A stretch of 64,000 nt of DNA from Acanthochlamys bracteata. Taxonomy: Eukaryota > Streptophyta > Magnoliopsida > Pandanales > Velloziaceae. The notes under the pieces were generated by a model that saw only the letters and a list, made by a program, of their open reading frames with translations, ran no database searches and was not told the DNA's origin. Below, piece by piece: positions 59,401 through 64,000 of this stretch. Where the stretch lies: the NCBI GenBank assembly GCA_019914995.1, contig CM034145.1, positions 2,790,001 through 2,854,000 of the forward strand, given 5' to 3'. The position numbers and the translations under genes are program-made. Positions within the stretch are counted from its first letter, which is position 1. Every line of letters begins with the position of its first letter.

Positions 59401-59760
59401 ATAAAAGTTGAGTTTGGGGCATACTTTAAGGTCACAATTCAAGCTAATTGGTTGCGGAATTTTAATTTTATAGTTGACGTTGTTAACAGTATTATCAAAT
59501 TGTAAAAAATTTGTTATAATAATTTTTCAGCAGTTTTCTTCTATAAGAACTGTAAGTATTATAGGGGTGACTAAACGTATGCAATTGAAAATATCGTCAT
59601 GTTACAGAAAAGTTAAAAGAATCAATTGAACATGCTAGCATCAATTTTATGATTGGATCCATTAAGTAAATGGTTACCTCTAAGGACATTTAATGAACAT
59701 TGAAAATTTTACTGTTTATGTATTTGATACTCGAGCTCGTTTACATACTATTTTTATTAT
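56490..59760 (+). pseudogene. Copia gag-pol pseudogene, downstream of the nested LTR
   Basis: Resumes the gag with MNVDEN (about 56500) and continues RRQDLRN (about 56630). GAG-pre-integrase follows at 56940-57100 (GLYKLKPNNSF, VNKYSVYLWHKCL), then integrase fragments 57290-57660. Reverse transcriptase has ILYVDDILLATN (about 58790-58825). RNase H lies at about 59390-59680 and ends in PLSKWLPLRTFNEH. Stops and shifts are frequent. It keeps the YVDD segment that the minus-strand sister has lost. Confidence 0.82.
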
Positions 59761-60820
59761 GTATATCCTATTTTTTTAGGCATATAAATGAATGAATTAT
59801 GTAATCACTAATAAAATTGATTCTTACAAAAACATTATGTGGATCATATTGTATTTATAATTTATCAGTCATGTTAAGTTTAAAGCTGAATCTGAAGGCT
59901 GATTTTGTGGTGCAAGGAAGAAACTGAAGAGTTATTCTAACTCTCTCTGCTTCAGAAAAGCTATTTTAACTACCACTACAATGGTCGTGTATTATAAAAA
60001 ACAATCCTAAAGATAAACTTGGTTCTCTTCTTATTTTAGTCTACATCTAGAGTGTTGTTTTTTTGTTCCATCACATAAGATATTGTTTCAGAATTAAGTA
60101 ATGATGAAAATGGAGAAATTAACTTTTCCAAAAATATAAATAATTGATTGAATAAGAGCATTATGGATCAAGACATGCTTTTTTTTAAAAAAGTTTTTGT
60201 TAAAAACGCTAAATTTTTAGATTTTAAAATTATGATCTACTTGGATTAGATACTATATAGAATTAAAATAATTCTGACATGCTCAAAGCATAAAAATCCA
60301 AAGGCAGACTAGCATAATAGTGTTCATACGCTCATCTATGTCGGACTACGTCTTGCAAATCTCGATAAGCGAATAAATTGTTGAACCTGACCACGGAGCT
60401 GAATCGTTAATCTGGTCATAAAGACTCACCCTTTCGTGAGTGAATCGTGAGCATATGTTTTACGTTTTGTTATTACGAGCATAATCTAATATCGGATATT
60501 TGTCTAACTATGCACAGCTGTTTGTAATTCTATATCACTCCTCTCCTCGTCCTATAGCCAACTACTTCTAACATTCTAAGGTAGTTCGTAGATATCATCA
60601 ACTATGCGTCTGTTATAAGGAATTCGGCACTAAAAAATAAAAAGGACCTATCTAAAAGCTAGATGTAGATTAGATAAAAAGAACGGCCGCCATTACCTCT
60701 TTATATTCTTAGTATTGATCGAGTTGTTGTTGTCTCTCTGCCGCGATTTCTTTTAAGAGTTTACTAATAATGTGTCACTGTCGTTGTGTGATTATTTTGT
60801 CGTGGTGTAATTTTGTTGTC
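59761..60820. other. Intergenic stretch between the copia relic and the peroxidase
   Basis: No gene recognised. It may include a decayed 3' LTR at 59760-59900 (atgtggatcat resembles the LTR word gatgtggctcat), but the match is too weak to call. Confidence 0.4.
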
Positions 60821-60830
60821 TTCGGTTTGC

Positions 60831-60990
60831 TCTATAAATATCGACCTTCATAATTTTTCATACTCCGGATATCCTCTGACCGTTTACATTACTTGTGCAC
60901 AAACCCTTCTTAAGTTCTTAGTTCTTACTTGTTAACCGGTACAAGTAATTCCTTCCCGGAAATGCTTCTTTCCATCTATATATATTCAAC
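60831..60990 (+). promoter_or_regulatory. Candidate TATA boxes of the peroxidase gene
   Basis: tctataaata at 60831-60840 and ctatatatatt at 60976-60986 are both good TATA forms, about 520 and 375 bp before the start codon. The nearer would give a 5' leader of about 340 nt. Not decidable without transcripts. Confidence 0.35.
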
Positions 60991-61350
60991 ATGTTCAAAG
61001 CAGACAGTTGCACCATGCCACCAAACAACTATTTTTTTTTCTCGTTTTAAGAACTAATAAACCATATATTAATTGGTTAAAAAGTTATTACAAAAAAGAG
61101 AAGAAAAACCCCCGTAAAGCCTGTTTGGGGTTGTTGCGATGTTTCACCAAACCATATCAAACCACACAAACCATTACCAATTTCAGTTCATCTTCTCTTG
61201 ACTCTCAAGCTCTCTTTCTCAAAAGAAAAAGACCTAGTCATAAAATGAAACATATAAATTAACACTCCCGAATCTCTTCTGGTGACACCTCAAACAGAAA
61301 CAAAAAACAAAACAAAGCATTTGTCGATACTGATTCAAATTTCGCAAGCA

Positions 61351-62745
61351 ATGGGAATGGCTTCTTTTGATAACTCATTGCTGTTCATGGTAATGTTATT
61401 AGTTGCTGTGTTTGGTAGTGTTTGCATCGCTCAAGATCCTTCAGTGTTGAGCCTCGATTACTACAAGAAAACCTGCCCTACAGCTGAAGCAATTGTGCGT
61501 AAGGAGATGGAGTGTGCGGTTCGTGCCGATCCTCGCAATGCAGCTGCAATTCTTCGCCTTCACTTCCACGACTGCTTTGTTCAGGTCACTATCACAATAA
61601 AATAGACTAATTGAAATTTCAGCTGCAATGCAGAATATGTAAGAATTATGATAATAACATGTTGATCATGCATGTAGGGATGCGATGGATCAGTTCTGCT
61701 TGACGATACCTTAACACTGAAAGGAGAGAAGACTGCGAAACCAAACGTCAAATCTTTGATAGGATTTGATTTAGTAGATGATATCAAGAACAAGTTGGAG
61801 TCTCAATGCACAGGTGTTGTCTCTTGTGCCGATCTCCTTGCCATTGCTGCTCGCGATGCAGTCGTTCTGGTACATCTTAATTACAACAATCAACACAGAA
61901 GATTTTATTATGTTACATAATATATTTTTCATTGTCATGAATTAATTGAAAGGTTGGAGGACCGTATTGGGACGTTCCTTCAGGAAGACAAGATTCCAAA
62001 ACCGCAGGCTTCGACGAAGCAAACACCGAGTTCCCTCAGCCTAACCAGGGTCTGGTCACACTGATGACAAAGTTCATAGACAAAGGCCTCTCTGTTACAG
62101 ACATGGTTGCCCTTGTAGGTAAGTGCTCAGGAAATTTGCCTAAACACGAGAAACTCCCTCCATAGGGATGAGTTATTATCACTCTCTAGTTTATTTGGGA
62201 GGGTATAGGAGCTAAAAGTCTAACTTTTTCAGCTGTTTCTCCTTCTACGTCTATTCTTTTTTTTTTTAAATTTTTTTTAAAAAAGTTCTACGAAACGTAA
62301 AATGGACTGACAAGTTTGGTTTTGCATAGGTGCCCATACCATCGGCATGGCGCGGTGCTTGAACTTCCGCGACAGAATCTACGGTGATTTCGAAACAACG
62401 TCAGTGAATGACCTAGTATCCATGGCGTACCTCAAAAAGCTGAAAGCAAACTGTCCAGATAGCGCAGAAGGCGACGACAACATAAGTGCCATGGACTACG
62501 TTACTCCTAACACCTTCGACAACTCTTTCTTCGAGATCCTGCTCAGAGGAGACGGGCTCCTGAACTCCGATCAAGAGATATATTCGAGTTTAATTGGATT
62601 CGAGACTGCGAACCTTGTTAAAGAGTACGCTGTCGATCCGTTCGCCTTTTTCAAGCAGTTCTCTGATTCAATGGTGAAGATGGGAAATATAACTAATCCT
62701 GAGGGTGGTGAAGTGAGGAAAACTTGCAGATTTGTTAATGCTTGA
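61351..62745 (+). CDS. PER11: Secretory class III peroxidase, PER11-like, 335 aa, four exons
   Basis: Exons 61351-61584, 61678-61869, 61953-62118 and 62330-62745, with GT-AG introns of 93, 83 and 211 bp at the three classic plant peroxidase positions. The start chosen opens a signal peptide (about residues 1-27, cleavage before QDPS); an in-frame ATG at 61282 would place a polar stretch before it. Catalytic Arg69 and distal His73 lie in RLHFHDCF, and the proximal haem ligand His200 in [13 protein letters not shown]. The usual eight cysteines are present ([24 protein letters not shown]), plus an extra one in EMEC. Class III peroxidases oxidise phenolics with H2O2 in the wall and apoplast (lignin, suberin, cross-linking). 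Wording and extra features (KKEMEC-like, [24 protein letters not shown]) are closest to Arabidopsis PER11. No disabling change is seen. Confidence 0.95.
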
Positions 62746-63516
62746 TCATTTCGAAGCTTTGAATTCCATTTGTTTAATTTCATACATGTTGTTTTGATAT
62801 AATACGTACAATGTTTTTCTAGATTACTTAACTGGTAATTTTGTTGAAATACATATATGAAAAGAAGGTTCTTTTTATAATTAATGAGTATGTACTCATT
62901 TGAGTAGCTTTTATGTACATTTTTCCATATTGCAGAATAAGAATAACATACGCCTCTTCGGAATTGGTATTTTAAGATAAAAAACGGACTTAATGTGTAC
63001 ATAAAGAATTCTATTAACAAGTACTTCTATAAAATAAAGAAACTACGCATTGTTTTATTACTCTAATTTGATTCCATTTGGTTTGGATAGGCCGCTGAAG
63101 TGTTTTCATGCGAAAAATTGTATCATAATTACCTTTTTAATGAAACATTCGACTTTGAAATGCAATAGAGTTTTATCATATCACTAATTATGCACACGTT
63201 TGCATGAAAAGACGTCTAAAATGGTTTCTTATGCAAGAACAACAAGAGATAACAAACCCCCAATTCGAGTTTTGAAAAATAGGTCCTATTAGAAACTATG
63301 CAGCGTGGCGAATTCCCTGGCATATAAACTGGTCCACTTGACTATATACAAGTGGACCATGATCAGATTTGCTGCTTTTGGTCCAAATATTTGTTTACAA
63401 GAGGGAAATAAATATGTGGAGCTATTTGCTAATGAAACACAAGGGATAAGGGAAAAGAAACGGAGAGTTCGCAAATCCAAACAACTGCAAACAGAGGGGG
63501 TAGAAGAAAAGAAAAC
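62746..63516. other. Intergenic: peroxidase 3' flank and upstream region of the next gene
   Basis: AT-rich, no coding sequence recognised. It contains the perfect hairpin at 63331-63358. The minus-strand open frame at 62571-63020 runs back into the peroxidase's last exon and is a shadow. Confidence 0.5.
63331..63358. repeat. Perfect inverted repeat, 10-bp arms, 8-bp loop
   Basis: ggtccacttg, loop actatata, caagtggacc. The arms match exactly. It lies about 160 bp upstream of the putative start of the next gene. Confidence 0.9.
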
Positions 63517-63753
63517 ATGGCGCTGGCTCATGTTATTTCACCTCTTTCCCTTCTATGTAATCTCCTCTCTCTGACTCACTCTCTTCTTTTTGTTGCTATT
63601 GAAAGATTAATTTTGGTATTAATATCTCTATGGTATGTATGGTTAATTAAGATACGGGGAGTTGCTCTGGAGACCGTATTGCTGTTCCAAAACTTCCGTG
63701 TGCTTCGAAGATCAATGGGGCTGCTTCGGCTTTTAAGACAGGGTCTACCCTTT
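63517..63753 (+). CDS. 5' exons of an unidentified gene, running off the window
   Basis: A start at 63517 (atggcgctggctcatg) opens exon 1 (63517-63556). A GT-AG intron (63557-63651) leads in frame to exon 2 (63652-63753), and another donor follows (ctttgtaag, 63754). The joined N-terminus would read MALAHVISPLSLLYTGSCSG, then DRIAVPKLP and a Ser/Ala/Lys/Thr-rich stretch (SKINGAASAFKTGSTL). Rich in S, T, A and basic residues and poor in acidic ones, it resembles a plastid transit peptide. I do not recognise the gene. The unspliced frame gives a longer but less plausible 86-aa product. The exon model is inference from splice signals and composition. Confidence 0.45.
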
Positions 63754-64000
63754 GTAAGAATTCTACTAACAAATTAAGTGACATCTTCTTATTTTAAATT
63801 TATAGTTTGTGTTACATGTGAAGTTCTTAGTAATTTTATACCCAATCATATGTTTACGTAAAGAAATTGGTGTCCTGGTTTTGGCCTAGGGTTAATCAAT
63901 TTGGTTTGATTTTGGGAGAATTTGTTAGCCATGAAGTGGGTTCTTTTCGTGTTTCATCTAAGACTATACTAATATTTGTATACTGAGGGACTGCGGTCTG
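63754..64000 (+). other. Putative intron of the partial gene, cut by the window end
   Basis: T-rich sequence starting with a gtaag donor and lacking a continuing coding frame. Consistent with an intron whose acceptor lies beyond 64000. Confidence 0.35.

Larger units (their letters stand above)
53030..59760 (+). mobile_element. Second copy of the first copia family, plus strand, split by an LTR
   Basis: From about 53030 the sequence aligns with the reverse complement of the element at 6082-12057: its gag leader with catcattattgtttatgctt and tgtttcaccca words, the gag, GAG-pre-integrase, integrase and RT. The 3' end also matches, with gatactcgagctcgtttaca (about 59730) matching the minus strand at 6870. 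A 2,678-bp insertion interrupts the gag (53805-56482). LTRs are not recognisable: the 5' one may be lost against the element ending at 52670. Confidence 0.8.

Noticed and set aside
61282-61350. In-frame upstream ATG of the peroxidase
   Set aside because: It would add a polar, charged stretch (TPQTETKNKTKH) before a typical signal peptide. The ATG at 61351 gives the expected secretory start.
62571-63020. 149-aa open frame, minus strand
   Set aside because: Overlaps the peroxidase's last exon in antisense and continues into AT-rich flank; no recognisable domain.
1-64000. Possible CRISPR array or organelle insertion
   Set aside because: The tandem repeats seen lack uniform spacers, and no chloroplast or mitochondrial gene sequence was recognised.

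Overview
The window is nuclear DNA of a flowering plant, most likely a eudicot. The reasons are spliced genes with GT-AG introns, a class III peroxidase, a CC-NBS (NLR) resistance-gene relic, and plant-type Ty1/copia, CACTA, hAT and PIF/Harbinger elements. By eye it is strongly AT-rich. I cannot name the species. There is no bacterial, organellar, CRISPR or phage material.

Only two protein-coding genes are complete. A small GTPase of the ARF1 family lies on the minus strand (coding exons between 32536 and 23583; five coding exons plus a 5'-UTR intron). It has 549 coding bases in about 9 kb, because its introns hold LTR fragments, a MITE and SINE-like pieces. A secretory class III peroxidase resembling Arabidopsis PER11 lies on the plus strand (61351-62745; four exons, 335 aa). 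The first exons of a third gene appear to start at 63517 and run off the window. An intact 228-aa gag-like ORF without pol (19677-18991, minus) sits behind a GC-rich leader and is the main puzzle.

From left to right: 1-3011 is a wrecked hAT transposase gene. 3587-3870 is a decayed minisatellite. 6082-12057 is a nearly whole but dead Ty1/copia element on the minus strand, with both LTRs. 12058-18180 is a decayed NLR neighbourhood with triplicated flanking segments, one of them split by a MITE. 18182-22830 holds MITEs, the gag ORF and an hAT-type non-autonomous element. 23440-33010 is the ARF gene. 33108-36700 holds non-autonomous elements and a degenerate tandem repeat. 36700-49005 is a PIF/Harbinger relic (transposase at 36.7-38.0 kb, Myb-like ORF1 at 45.4-46.2 kb) split by a CACTA element (about 38862-45395), which itself carries a MITE. 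50020-52670 is a deleted copia element. About 53030-59760 is a second copy of the first copia family in opposite orientation, split by a 2.68-kb solo LTR with a perfect 5-bp target duplication. 61.3 kb onward is the peroxidase and the partial gene.

The genes do not form a functional unit. The ARF acts in vesicle traffic, the peroxidase in the cell wall, and the rest is repeat turnover. I found no convincing new biological system. The best leads are the lone gag ORF, a long foldback at 38.35-38.65 kb, and a TAA-targeting MITE family whose insertion is confirmed by an empty paralogous site.
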